This document shows positions 1 to 10,939 of a DNA stretch of 64,000 bases, in pieces (the first letter of the stretch is position 1; each line of letters begins with the position of its first letter). Source of the stretch: Drosophila miranda (taxonomy: Eukaryota; Arthropoda; Insecta; Diptera; Drosophilidae); NCBI RefSeq assembly GCF_003369915.1, contig NC_046674.1, forward strand, positions 6,696,001-6,760,000, in the 5' to 3' direction. A model generated the notes under the pieces. That model saw nothing but the letters and a program-made list of their open reading frames with translations, ran no database searches and was not told the origin of the DNA. Position numbers and translations under genes: made by a program.

Positions 1-3000
1 CCAAGGAGTTGGGCGTATCCTTCAGCAGCGTGCGCAGGCAATTCAGCTCTTTGGAATGGATATCATTAGAGAATGATGGTTTATCTGGCACACGCCCTGT
101 ACTCTACTCACTGCGTCCGTTGCCGCTGGAGACCTTGGAGCAATATCTCAGCAGATCCACTGTGCACGCAGTCTCCAGTATGGGATCCACATGAATATCG
201 GCCTTGGCCTCGGCTATAAGCGTGGCCACCTCCATCTGGCACTGCCTGTTGATGATCTGCTTCTGCAGGAAGGCCGTCTTCAGGCACTCGGCCACCTGGC
301 CATGCTCATCAGCATCCATGTTGGCCTTGCACAGCTCCTGGATCTCCGATTTGCAAAACACCTGGAGCAATGGATTCAGCTTGTAATTGAGAGCCTGCTC
401 CTGCAGGATCTTGATCATCTCCTGGGCGCAGGGCTCATCCAGCGCCGATTGACGGAACTTATCTTTCAGGCAATGGATGACCTATGAAAATAAACAAAAG
501 AATTACCCCAATTTGAGAATAGTTCTCTCATGTAGAGCCATCAATTAGCGTATAATCGTGGAGTGCTTTCAATTGAAAGGGTCTGATTAGGCAAGACACA
601 GATAAAGAGTCCATTACTGTTGCCACTCCAAGTGATCACGTAACTTAGATTTAAGCTAAACTACTAAAAGCTCTGTACTCGCGATATTCGACTATACGAT
701 ACCCGCTACTCAGGTTCATTGTACTTTTGATAAGACGCGTAAGGTACTACTAGTACGTATCTATCAAAAAGATAAGAGACAGCTTTAGGTCACAGGTTCA
801 AATTATCTACTATCAAAGACTATACAATTACCAAGATGTTACATGAGGCAGCAAAAATCTGCTCTTCGGCGGTGTTGACAGAGGGCTCGTGCGGAGGTTC
901 AATTCTCATTCTTCACATATGTGACACATCTCTGACCCGCTGCCTACTTGGCGTCGTCAATGCCTTGGTTAGCTGAGTCGATCCCCAGAAACTAAGAAAA
1001 GAGAATACCTCGAAACTTTCAATGGAATTTGCTCCCTGTTGAAATTGTTTGAAATTTGATACTCTTTGCTACCAACAACACTTGTTGAACATGTGTAAAT
1101 GTATAACAATAGTAGAACAATTAACGAAGGGTATGATCTGTTCAACCCGGATGCTTATGCGGTCGAACAAACTTCACAATTACGGCTCATCATAGACTGT
1201 AAGGAAAGTCAGTTTAGTGGGCTCGTCACTGGCCGAGGGGGTATCTGCACTCGCTGGTTGCCTCGTGAGGCTTCGTTTCCGTCTCGTTTGTGGGTCGTCT
1301 CGGTTGAGCCGAGTCCACATCAGTCCCCCATCACAGTCCATTCTGATGCGTAGCCGCGGCGTATACGTGATGTTAACATTATGCGGATTAGTGAGCGCTG
1401 CACTGGCCGGTTGGCTGCTGGTCTCCCTTGTGGGTGCCCAAGCGGGGGCTGAAGAGTCCACAACGGTGGTGACCGTTGAATTGGCCAACGGGCAGGGCAA
1501 GGTGCTGGGCAATTTCGATGTGACGGCTTTGACAGATCAGAGATTTATGCAATTCCGCGGCATTCCATTTGCGGAGTCACCGGCGGGGGATCTGCGCTTT
1601 CGGGTGAGTCAAAAACAGTCTTTGGACTGTCGCCCGAGTGGCCTGCCCTCCAGTTCAGCCAAGTTATATTGACTATTAAGACTTGATAGAGGCAAGAGAT
1701 AAGGCTAATGCCTAATATGACGTGGTGCTGTTAATGATTACTGTTCCCCTCATCCGACTGATAGCCACCTGTTCCGCGTTCGAGCTGGTCGCCCCATACC
1801 GCCAGTGCCCTCCACTTTGCTCAACGCTGTCCCGTGATAACGCACTTGGATGGCCAGACGTCCGATGCTAAGACGGAGGACTGTCTCAATGTTTCCGTGT
1901 ACACCAAAAATGTGAGTAAGATGACAGAAATGACGCCTAGGAGTCGGATGATGTCTTTCCCCTCTTTTTTCAGCTCACAGCCGGGCAGCCAGTGATGTTC
2001 TACATCTACGGCGGTGGCTACTACAACGGTTCTGCCGAGGATCATCCTCCCCACTATTTGCTAGAGGAGGATGTGGTCCTGGTAGTGCCTCAGTACCGAG
2101 TGGGAGCCCTGGGCTGGCTGAGCACCTTCACGGAGGATATGCCCGGCAATGCGCCCATTGCGGATATCCTATTGGCGCTCCAGTGGGTGCAGACACATAT
2201 CTCTCTGTTCGGTGGGGACCCACAGCAGGTGACCATCTTCGGCCAGAGCGCTGGCTCTGGGGTGGCCAGTGCCCTGCTGTTGAGTCCCCGCACCGAAGAG
2301 CATCTCTTCAAGCGAGCCATTGTCCAGTCGGGTTCGATCTTCGCCCGGTGGGCCATCAATAGCGATCCCCGTGCCCAGGCCACACGTATCTGTGAGAAAC
2401 TGCTTTGCTCCGGATGCGAACAGGAGGATCGGCTGTGGGTTTGTTTGCGCAACGCTTCGGTCGCGAGTATCCTAAGGGCCACCCAGGCGGAGTCGTTCTC
2501 TCCAGTTGTGGGCGATCTACTGGGAATCCTGCCCCAGCATCCCAGTGAGCTGGTGAAAACATACCAGCGGCAGATTCCACTGCTCACTGGCTTCACGGAA
2601 CACGATGGCTCCTTCATCCTGGCCAGTGGGTAGCGCGCATATAGTATGTAGTACATGGATGTAGAGATCAAGCTAATGAATCGCTTTTGTAGGCTACTAC
2701 GATATGATTGCCGCAAAGCTTTCAAATGTGAGTGCCCTAACGGTGCGCGATTTCTCCGCGGGACTCATGGGAATGGCCAATGATAGCACCGGACTCACGG
2801 ACAACCTGCTGTACCGTTTGCTCTTCACACCAGAGCTCCTCAACAGTCACGATCACAAGGGTGCGCTGCCCGCCTACTTCGATGTGAGTCAGATCTACAA
2901 GAGGAACCTCTCAACCTTTCAACCGAATGATTTTCTCATTACCCTCCTCCGTAAACAGCTTACGTCGGCCTACATGAAGTCGCCAGTGATAGCGCTGGCC

Positions 3001-6000
3001 ACGAAACTCTACGCACAGCAGCCCTCGGCTCCCGTCTACGTGTACAGCTTCGAGTACGAGGGAATGTACACCCGGTTTGGCTATGAGTTCGGCAACGACC
3101 ACTACCCCTTCAATGGGGGAGTGCACCATTCCAATGACAATCTGTATCTGTTCGCCACACATCCCCTGGTGGGGCAGGACTCGCGTATGTCCCAGAAAAT
3201 GGTCGAATTGTGGACTTCGTTTGCCATCGATGGCAGGCCCAAGGAACTGCGACCCCTGTCTAGCCCCAGTGGACCCTACAATCGGCTGGCTCTGAACATA
3301 ACGACAGGCGAGGATCTGCTGGAGACTCTGACGTCGGCCATCGATGATCCCGACAATGGGAGGCTGCAGCGTGAGAATGTGGACTTTTGAGGTGGGTTAC
3401 TTGGGAATTATAAATTAGATGGGAGCATGGAAAGGCAAGACGGCTATTTTTCCCATTTCTGGGTATAATACTTATCAAAGCGTGCTAAATTTAGTGGAAC
3501 GGTAGATAAGGGCTATATATACTCGTAGTACTTTTCCTAAATAGAGCGCTATATCTTAGAAACTGTGCCCCACACCTTTTTTTTCATGACTGGCGCGAGC
3601 AAAGGTCATTATTCCACTGGTCAATAACTCGGTGAGTATCTTTCATAGATAGAGATCCGGGAGATGGATAAAGACGTGAAACACTCACCTTTCCATTGAG
3701 CTCCTCGTTGGGCAATGCACTGGCCACAATATGGGAGCAGTAGCTATCAATGTTCTTGCCACAGGCACTCTGCAGCGAGGGATTAAAGCGGAAATCCGTG
3801 TTCTGTTCGATCATGCGATTGACCACAACCAGATGGCAGCGCTGGTCGAACTGCGTGTCATCCTTGTAGGTCTTGAGGCAGTCCAGGAGCTTCGCGGAGT
3901 CCGTGCTCGGGCAGAACTTGTAGATCATTTCCTTGCACGTGTTGAGGAGCGTGTAGTCGGTGCCGCTGTCGCCCAGCTCTGATTTCTTGATCATGAATAT
4001 GGCGTGATGGCAAGTCTTGCCCAAACTGGGGGTCTTCTTGATAAGGCACTCCAAGGCCTGCAATAGAAGAGATGTCGAAAGCAATCAGAGCCTGCTCTGG
4101 GGCTGAACTTCGTGTGGTTTGGACGGTGGGGTGCCGGTGAGTGTTTGTTAATAGATTGTGGATAGATTAAGGATGGTTAAGAGAACTTGCATTTTTATTC
4201 ACCTGACCGGGACCCTTTTGGTCCCCACAGAACTCTTCCAGTTCCCGTTTGCAGGCATTCGCTAGCTTCGGATCCAGCTGGATGCTCTCCCTCTGCTGAT
4301 ACAGCTGCGACTTCACCTGATGGCGGCACTCCTTGGGTATCTGGTGGCGCTGCGCCTTGATTGTATCGTTGCGCATCACCTCACTGAGGCAGCCGACCAC
4401 ATCGTTCTTGGTGATGCTGGAGGAGCAGAAGCGCTGAACAAATGGACGGCAGGCCTCCTTGAATTTGGTGGTGAAATGAAAATTCTTCAGCGAGATTATC
4501 TGAAAGTGTTCGATGGCGGCGCGGCAGCGCAGATCTTTGCGCAGATCGGCGTCGTTTTTGTGCGCTATAAGGCAGTCCATCATGTCGCCTATGCGAGAGG
4601 ATCAGAACTCAATCAGATGCAAAAAGGGTGCCGATTCGTTCCAGCTTACCATTATCCTTGCCGCTCTTGAGAATGGCCGAGCAGTGCTGCTGCATGGCCT
4701 CGCCGCAGACGTTCATTATGACGGGATTCAGTTCGACATGAGCTGCTTCCTCCTCGGTGTATTTGACCACAACCGTTTTGCACTCCGGCTGCAGCTGGTC
4801 CATGTTCTTCTGCAGGCACTCCATTTCGCTGCCCTTCTCCACGCACTCCGCACAGAAGAGCGAAAGATCGTTCAGGCAATAGTCCTCCACCTCGGGTATG
4901 AGGTCCATGGACATGGCTCGCTGGCGCATCACCCGCTTGACCTCCTTGAAGCAGTCCTTCCGCAGCGTCTGCTGCTCGTCCTCGCTGAAGGCCATGCGAT
5001 GCAGACAGGGCAGAATCATTGGGCCCCGCTCCGGATCCATTTGCACATTCTGTACATCGTCCCACTGCCGCTTGGCCCGGCAATACTTGACGGCATCGTC
5101 GCGGCAGTGCTTGTACAGCTGCGGATCCAGCTTAAAGTCGCGCGCCACAAAGTATTCGATGATGAGAAGGGCCTGCTCGCACTCCGGCAGCATCGAGGGA
5201 GTGCCGATGCGTTCGACGAGGCATGTCATGACCCGGGCTTCTCCCCCCTCCACATCCTTGCAGGCCACGTCCACCACCGGCTTGCAGGCACGCCTCAGCA
5301 CGGGGTCCACACGCCAATCCTCGCCGGCATCGCTGACCTTGATCAAAGACTCCAATGCGCGCTGACATTGGGCCGTGACGCGCCTCTGCGGTCGCCTGGC
5401 CTTCACATGCTCCAGCAGGCAGTGGATAATCTCTCCGCCAGTGCCGGACAGGCCATTCACCAGCTGGGCCTTGTGCTCTTCCGGGCAGAACTTGGGTATG
5501 TCGTCGGCACAGTCACTCAGCAGCTCCGGCGACAGCTGGTAGTCTGTCATCAGCATGCGGCGGTGGTCGGTCAGCTCCACCAGACAGGAAGGCGCGAGCT
5601 TGGTGCCGTTCTTCGATACAGTCTCCAGACAAAGCAGAATCTGGGCCAGGCGCACATGCTTATCCTCGGATACACCGCGGCGACAGTGATACAGCTTGAT
5701 GTCATCCTTGCAGGCCTTGGCCAGGCCGTGCGAGACGCGGTAGTCGCGGCCCATCTGCTGATCCCGCTTTGAGATCTGCGACGCGCAGTTAGCCGTCATC
5801 GATGGATGGCTCTTGTGCCGCACCAGGCACTTGTACGCCCCCGGCGTTCCGGATTGCTCCTAAATAAAACGTGTTACTGAGGCTCCGATCAAAACAAACA
5901 GAATTCCCCCTCACCTGTGAACAGAGCGAAGCGAGGTCCTCCGAGCAGATCCTGAACAATTCGAGCATTCCGCGCTGCAGTTCGATGGCATTCATGGCGG

Positions 6001-6640
6001 ACATGCAAGTGGGCTCAATGGTGGACTTCTGGGCAGTCGACCGGAGGCACTGCACCGTTCCAAGCTGGGACAGAAGCGACGGCAGGTGCTCGACATTCAG
6101 GCGGCCGCATTTGTGGTGTTCCACGAGGCTGCTGCAGGCCACGTAGAACTCATCCACGTTGGTGTAGTCGTGGCCCAGGGCATTGTAGGCACTCCGGAGA
6201 TGCTGCTGGCACGTGTTGCTCTGCGAGAGCTGCAGGCGCTGCTCCTCCAGGCAGTTCCACATGTACACAGAGTTCAGGCAGGTCTCGAGCTTTGCCCGCT
6301 CCTCTGGACAGTATGTGGGCAGGAGTGTGTTTTCTATCCATGCGGGAAGCTGCAGCTGCCGCTGCTGCATCCAAAGGGCGTGCTGGCAGGTTTCGGGAAG
6401 AGCCTCCAGTTGGCTGGAACTGAACGTGAGGGCACACTCCAGCATGGACAGATTGTCGGTGGACTTCTGGTGGGTGCAGAATTTCTTCAAATCCTGGCAA
6501 TCTGGCAAATCGATGATGCTGTGCATTTCCTTGGCCCCCACATTCTTATTGTCCACGTCAATGGCGACGCGGCGATGGCGGGACGAATCGCCGGCTGCTG
6601 CTACTGCCGCCGCCAACAGCACCAGTAGCAAGTGTTTCAT
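1..6640 (-). CDS. Glg1: Golgi apparatus protein 1 (GLG1 / ESL-1 / MG-160 family), 3' part outside the window
   Basis: Type I Golgi membrane protein built from many Cys-rich GLG1 repeats; vertebrate members bind FGFs and E-selectin in the secretory pathway. I read six exons on the minus strand: 6640-5915, 5859-4650, 4588-4203, 4057-3689, 481-112 and 48-1 (continuing off the window). All junctions are GT/AG and keep frame. The start at 6640 is followed by a signal peptide (MKHLLLVLLAAAVAAAG). After it come repeats of about 60 residues with regularly spaced Cys pairs, such as CLVER, CLHRM and CLKTYKDD blocks, which is the family signature. The C-terminal repeats, transmembrane segment and tail are not in view. 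The intron 3688-482 holds a complete esterase gene on the other strand. The start faces Psn across about 740 bp. Family assignment is strong; the symbol rests on neighbourhood and family. Confidence 0.93.
482..1345. other. Left part of the large Glg1 intron, upstream of the nested esterase
   Basis: Intronic DNA of Glg1 that also serves as the 5' flank of the nested plus-strand esterase. I see no conserved ORF. It contains GATA-type sites (GATAAG near 770 and GATAAAG near 601) that could drive the esterase, but nothing in the sequence proves this. Confidence 0.5.
1346..3390 (+). CDS. Type-B carboxylesterase nested in a Glg1 intron
   Basis: Secreted or membrane-tethered alpha/beta-hydrolase of the carboxylesterase family, 584 residues, close to the usual family length. 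Exons: 1346-1603, 1765-1911, 1974-2625 and 2693-3390; all junctions keep frame. The chosen ATG is followed by a hydrophobic leader (LTLCGLVSAALAGWLLVSLV), whereas upstream in-frame sequence is not leader-like. Family marks in order: FRGIPFAESPAGDLRFR, EDCLNVSVY, the oxyanion loop YGGGYYNGS, the nucleophile elbow GQSAGSG (Ser about 227), the acid in EHDGSF (Asp about 346, where many relatives have Glu) and GGVHHSND (His about 497). The triad therefore looks intact and the enzyme is probably active; the substrate is unknown. It lies entirely within the Glg1 intron on the opposite strand. I do not recognise the exact Drosophila gene name. Confidence 0.9.
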
Positions 6641-7382
6641 TTTGCGTTTATTTGTATCTGGAAGATCTGTCTTTGGCGCTTATCGACTGGTCATCGAAAC
6701 TGGTCGACTGGCAAGTTGCTTGCGTAAGCTAACGAAGCGACTCTATGTGCAATATTCAGCAATTCGACGCGCTGCTGCTCTTCGCAATGGCATGAAATAT
6801 CTTGTAGAGTTCTTAGGTCCACAACAACAAAAACAAACAGAAGGCCGGTTGGAAATGCTCTCACTTCTTGATCATATTTCAACCTTTGGGTCGGGCTAAT
6901 GTCCACTTTTATGAATTAAACAGCCTGTGCAAACTGTTGATTCAGCATTTTTAACGCTAATATCAAACTTTTTGCAACAAATTCACTTGTGACTGATGAC
7001 CAGAATAACTATCGGCTGGACAGCGATTCATCGATATCATTTAAACAAAGTAAAAATTATGTAAATTATAGCATAAGTATTAGTTAAAATAAATAAATTG
7101 CACTTAAATTAGATTCGCCTAGTAAAGCTATTATGTTTTGGCTTACAAAATGTAATCTAAATAATTATTCTGCAATCGATTACTAAGCTGCAGTTATTTT
7201 CGCCCATCACTAGTCTATGAATCGCTCTGTCTGCTGCAAAAAACTAAAGAAAATTTTCCCATCGGGTCAAATCCTCAACCAACAGTCACTGGGTACATTC
7301 TTTTGAAGTGCTTTAACCCCCAACTACGGCTTCAAAGTGGCAATCGTCGAGCGCTAAGGAGGCAACCGAACGCACACCGCTC
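6641..7382. promoter_or_regulatory. Divergent Glg1 / Psn promoter region
   Basis: This 742-bp spacer separates the start codons of Glg1 (leftward) and Psn (rightward), so it must hold both promoters and 5' leaders unless further upstream exons exist. An ATCGATAT DRE-like site lies near 7032, and CGATTACT/ATCGAT-like half sites occur around 7176. It has no TATA box at a convincing distance, in keeping with housekeeping promoters. The middle (7040-7170) is AT-rich and otherwise featureless. Confidence 0.55.
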
Positions 7383-9632
7383 ATGGACGGCCATGTCAAT
7401 GCCTCGTCCTCGTCAAGGAGTGGCGCTGGCGCTGATGGTAGTGGCCTGAGCGGCGCAGCAGAGCGTTTGGAGCGTCCTCCAAAGCGAACACAACAAAGGG
7501 GCAATTATGGCTCCAATAATCAGGATCAAACAGATGCGGTAGGTCAATCATACGATTCTGTGGGCGGTTCAGATGACTTGATTCTTGTGATTCTTTGCCA
7601 GGCTGTACTTGCCGTCCCCAGTGTGGCGGTAAGGGGCTCTTCGGCTTCTCGACCATCAAGATTGAGTGGCGGCGGCGGCGGTGGCGGTGGCGCCGGACCT
7701 CCCCCAAATGAAACAGAAGAGGATCAGGGCTTGAAATACGGTGCCCAGCATGTCATCAAGCTGTTTGTGCCCGTCTCCTTGTGCATGCTGCTGGTGGTGG
7801 CCACAATCAACTCGATCAGCTTCTACTCCAGCACTGATGTCTATCTGTAAGACAAAAGAGATATTTGTAGATGAGATTCGTCACTAATCCAATTGTTAAT
7901 TGCAGTCTGTACACTCCGTTCCATGAGCTCTCGCCGGAGCCCAGTGTCAAATTCTGGAATGCTCTGGCCAATTCATTGATTCTGATGAGCGTGGTGGTTG
8001 TGATGACTATTCTATTGATAGTCCTTTATAAGAAGCGTTGCTACCGCATCATCCATGGTTGGTTAATTCTCTCATCGTTCATGCTCCTGTTCATTTTCAC
8101 GTACTTATACTTGGAGTAAGTATAGCCGATCTCTTCAATTTGGTGCAATCTAATTCTATGGCATCTATGGCTTTTAGGGAGCTCCTGCGCGCCTACAACG
8201 TACCCATGGACTACCCCACTGCCCTGCTCTTTATGTGGAACTTTGGTGTGGCTGGAATGATGTCCATACATTGGCAGGGACCTTTGCGTCTTCAACAGGG
8301 ATACCTCATATTCGTTGCAGCCCTCATGGCACTGGTCTTTATTAAATATCTCCCAGAGTGGACTGCCTGGGCTGTCTTGGCCGCAATTTCTATTTGGGGT
8401 GAGGATAAATGCAGTTTTGGCGTATATTATTGTTTACTAAACCGATTCATGCGTTGACAGATCTCATAGCTGTCCTTACACCAAGAGGACCGCTGCGCAT
8501 ATTAGTGGAAACTGCTCAGGAACGAAATGAGCAAATTTTCCCCGCTCTGATCTACTCATGTAAGGACTCTTATCGGCCTGCTGTAGATCATTCGAATTAT
8601 AGAATTCTCCCATTTGTTCAGCCACTGTTATTTATACGCTTATGGGCACACATTATACACCGCAACAATCGGCAGAGCCCGCAGTCACTTCCTCGCCCTC
8701 ATCGAGCAACTCGACTACAACTACGAGAGCCACACAAAACTCTCTGGCATCCCCAGAGGCAGCTGTGGCCAGCAGCAGCTCCCGCTCAGGTAATACTCGA
8801 ACACATCCTCACCAGAATCAGCGGGATGATAGCAACGTAATGGCAGCTGAAGGTATGCCACTTGTGACTTTTAAAAGCAATTTGCGCGGAAACGGTACAT
8901 ATGCATTATATTTTTTATGATTTAATTTACTTCTCCCATGTGTACAACGCTTCTTATTGGCCTTTCTGTGTGTGTTTGATCTTATAAGTACTCGTATTTC
9001 TCTTGTGTCTTGTTTCGTTGTGGGTATATGGTATAAGGCGCTGCTAGTAGAACACTATTCTATTTTGAGATGTATACATATCGTATGGAGCTGTAAATAT
9101 GTTCCCCAATATTTAACACTTATGTTCTTACTTCCAGCTGAGGCAGCAGGCTTCACCCAAGAATGGTCTGAAAACCTCAATGATCGTGTGGCACGTCGTC
9201 AGATTGAAGTTCAGAGTACACAGAGCGGCAATGCCCAACGTTCCAACGAGTATCGTACTGTCACAGCACCAGATCAGGCCCCAGCAGATGCCCAGGAGGA
9301 GCGTAAGTTTAACCGGGGTGTTTCCTGCGGCCATTAGAAATTAATAAGGAATTTGATTCTCAGGTGGCATCAAATTGGGGCTCGGCGACTTCATCTTCTA
9401 CTCGGTATTAGTGGGCAAAGCCTCCAGTTATGGCGACTGGACCACAACTATTGCATGTTTTGTGGCCATCTTGATTGGACTCTGTCTCACGCTGCTACTC
9501 CTGGCCGTTTGGCGCAAGGCTCTGCCAGCCCTGCCCATTTCCATCACCTTTGGCTTGATATTCTGCTTTGCCACGAGCGCTGTGGTTAAGCCGTTCATGG
9601 AGAACCTGTCGGCCAAGCAGGTGTTTATATAA
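7383..9632 (+). CDS. Psn: Presenilin, catalytic subunit of gamma-secretase
   Basis: Aspartyl protease of the gamma-secretase complex, cleaving Notch and other type I proteins within the membrane. Eight coding exons: 7383-7538, 7602-7846, 7906-8115, 8178-8398, 8461-8559, 8622-8894 (or to 8852), 9138-9302 and 9364-9632. They give 545 or 531 residues, as in other flies. The catalytic aspartates are in IWDLIAVL and GLGDFIFY, and the PALP motif ([12 protein letters not shown]) is present near the C-terminus. Nine hydrophobic segments can be recognised. The variable loop between the two catalytic halves is rich in Ser, Thr and Asn. Two in-frame GT donors of exon 6 (after 8852 and after 8894) explain the 14-residue isoform difference known for fly Psn. 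Psn is convergent with mRpL15, with 117 bp between stop codons. Confidence 0.98.
8853..8894 (+). other. Psn: Alternatively spliced 42-nt segment of Psn (14 residues)
   Basis: Both ends of this segment are usable donors (GTATGC after 8852 and GTACAT after 8894), and both leave the same phase. Skipping it deletes [14 protein letters not shown]-type sequence in the cytosolic loop without a frameshift. The same pair of isoforms is known in D. melanogaster Psn, so conservation argues for function. Confidence 0.75.
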
Positions 9633-9717
9633 GAAAGAGACATACAAGAATTTAGTAGACAAGGACAAGTCGATGTCCTTCTTATCATAGTCTAAAAAAG
9701 CTTTTTAAAATCAAATC

Positions 9718-9723
9718 TTTATT
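9718..9723 (-). terminator. Poly(A) signal of mRpL15
   Basis: TTTATT on the plus strand reads AATAAA on the minus strand, 27 bases past the mRpL15 stop codon. It lies in the short convergent spacer with Psn. Confidence 0.6.
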
Positions 9724-9749
9724 AACAAAATGCATAGTAACACAAATAA

Positions 9750-10677
9750 CTATTTCTTGCGCCTCATTATTGTTTTGTCTACAACATTGATTAGCCAACC
9801 GGGTTCCAGGCCATAGAACACTTGCCTCGGATCCTTGGTGGCTGAGAGCATCTCATAGGCAGAGTCGTCTTCAATGCGGGGCAGTTGATAGCCGTATTTC
9901 TGTGCCAGCACCAGTCGATCCTTGCTGATCTCCTCGGGATTTGCCAAATATCCACGATTCTTGGCGTCTGTGTAGTAGTCCACGGCGTCCTGAGGCGGCA
10001 TCATACGATAAGGAATCGGGACACCCTTCTCGAACCACTTTTTCGCATTGGCGAGCATGTGGAGGCTCCGAGGATCGTAGTAGGCTGTACGAATGACACC
10101 CCCGTTGCGCTCGATGGCTGCAATTACCGCCTCATTTGCATGCTGTACCTCAATATTGATCTTGGCCTTGAAGTTGTCCAATCCTTCGTCGGTCAGCTGG
10201 AATCCATATTCCATTTCCGCAGGCTTTAGCTTCAACAAACCAGAGTTGCACAGCGTACTTATATCTACGGGCTGGCTGATATCTATTCGGTTCGTATCAA
10301 TCAGCACCTGCAGCTGCAGTAGGGAGATCGGTGGGTACTGGCGCTTCATGTGGTGGCCCTTGTAATACGGCTCATAGGGAAACCGCAAGTAGAAGGGCTG
10401 ATTACCCGTCTCATAGCCCAAACGCATAAAGTTCTGGCGTTGTCCGGAGCCCTTGTTGCCAGCTCCATGCTTATCACCGCCGTGCTGCGCCCGCCCTCGC
10501 TTGTCCTGAAGAGGATTGAATGGATCGGGTATGTCAAAAGTTGTTATTCAACCGGTCAGGCAAAGCACTCACGTTCTGTTTGGAGTTGGGATTTGGTCGC
10601 AGGTTTCCAATTTGCACGCGCGGCAACGTTCGCAACAGCTTCAAAGCCTTGTCCGAGGTTTCCCGCAAGTGTGCCAT
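9750..10677 (-). CDS. mRpL15: Mitochondrial large-subunit ribosomal protein uL15m
   Basis: Component of the mitochondrial 39S ribosomal subunit. Two exons: 10677-10573 (35 codons) and 10505-9750, giving 286 residues. The first ATG (MAHLRETSDKALKLL) begins a basic, amphipathic N-terminus suited to mitochondrial import. The start of exon 2 encodes KRGRAQHGGDKHGAGNKGSGQRQNF, shown here in part as GRAQHGGDKHGAGNKGSGQ, the glycine-rich L15 signature. It is followed by the MRLGYETGNQPFYLRFPYE block typical of the mitochondrial form. The C-terminal half is the metazoan extension. It shares a bidirectional promoter with CtIP. Confidence 0.97.
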
Positions 10678-10939
10678 GCTGAAAAGCTCGGTTTCTTTAA
10701 TAAATTTAAGTTTCTCGGGCTGAAAAATAAAATCTAACACGATTTTAGCTGAATCGACTATCGATACTCCAATCAGCTGGTTTCATATCGATATCATCTG
10801 AATTTTTCCAGCACTGTCGACTGCCATTATAGAGTGCTGGACAACTAACTATCGTAGCTTGAAAAAGATAATTTAATACATTTCTACAAATAAATAAACT
10901 AAAATATAGTATAGGTAATCATTTCTTAACGACGCCAAA
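10678..10939. promoter_or_regulatory. Bidirectional mRpL15 / CtIP promoter with two DREs
   Basis: Only 262 bp separate the two start codons. Two perfect TATCGATA DRE octamers (10759-10766 and 10786-10793) lie in the middle. DREF binding at such sites is well established for proliferation and housekeeping genes in Drosophila, which suits both neighbours. A 33-bp near-palindrome with CCAGCACT / AGTGCTGG arms follows at 10808-10840. Confidence 0.75.

Noticed and set aside
4513-5772. Long plus-strand open frame of 419 codons
   Set aside because: It is the complement of Glg1 exon 2; the minus-strand reading has the Cys repeats and correct splice sites.
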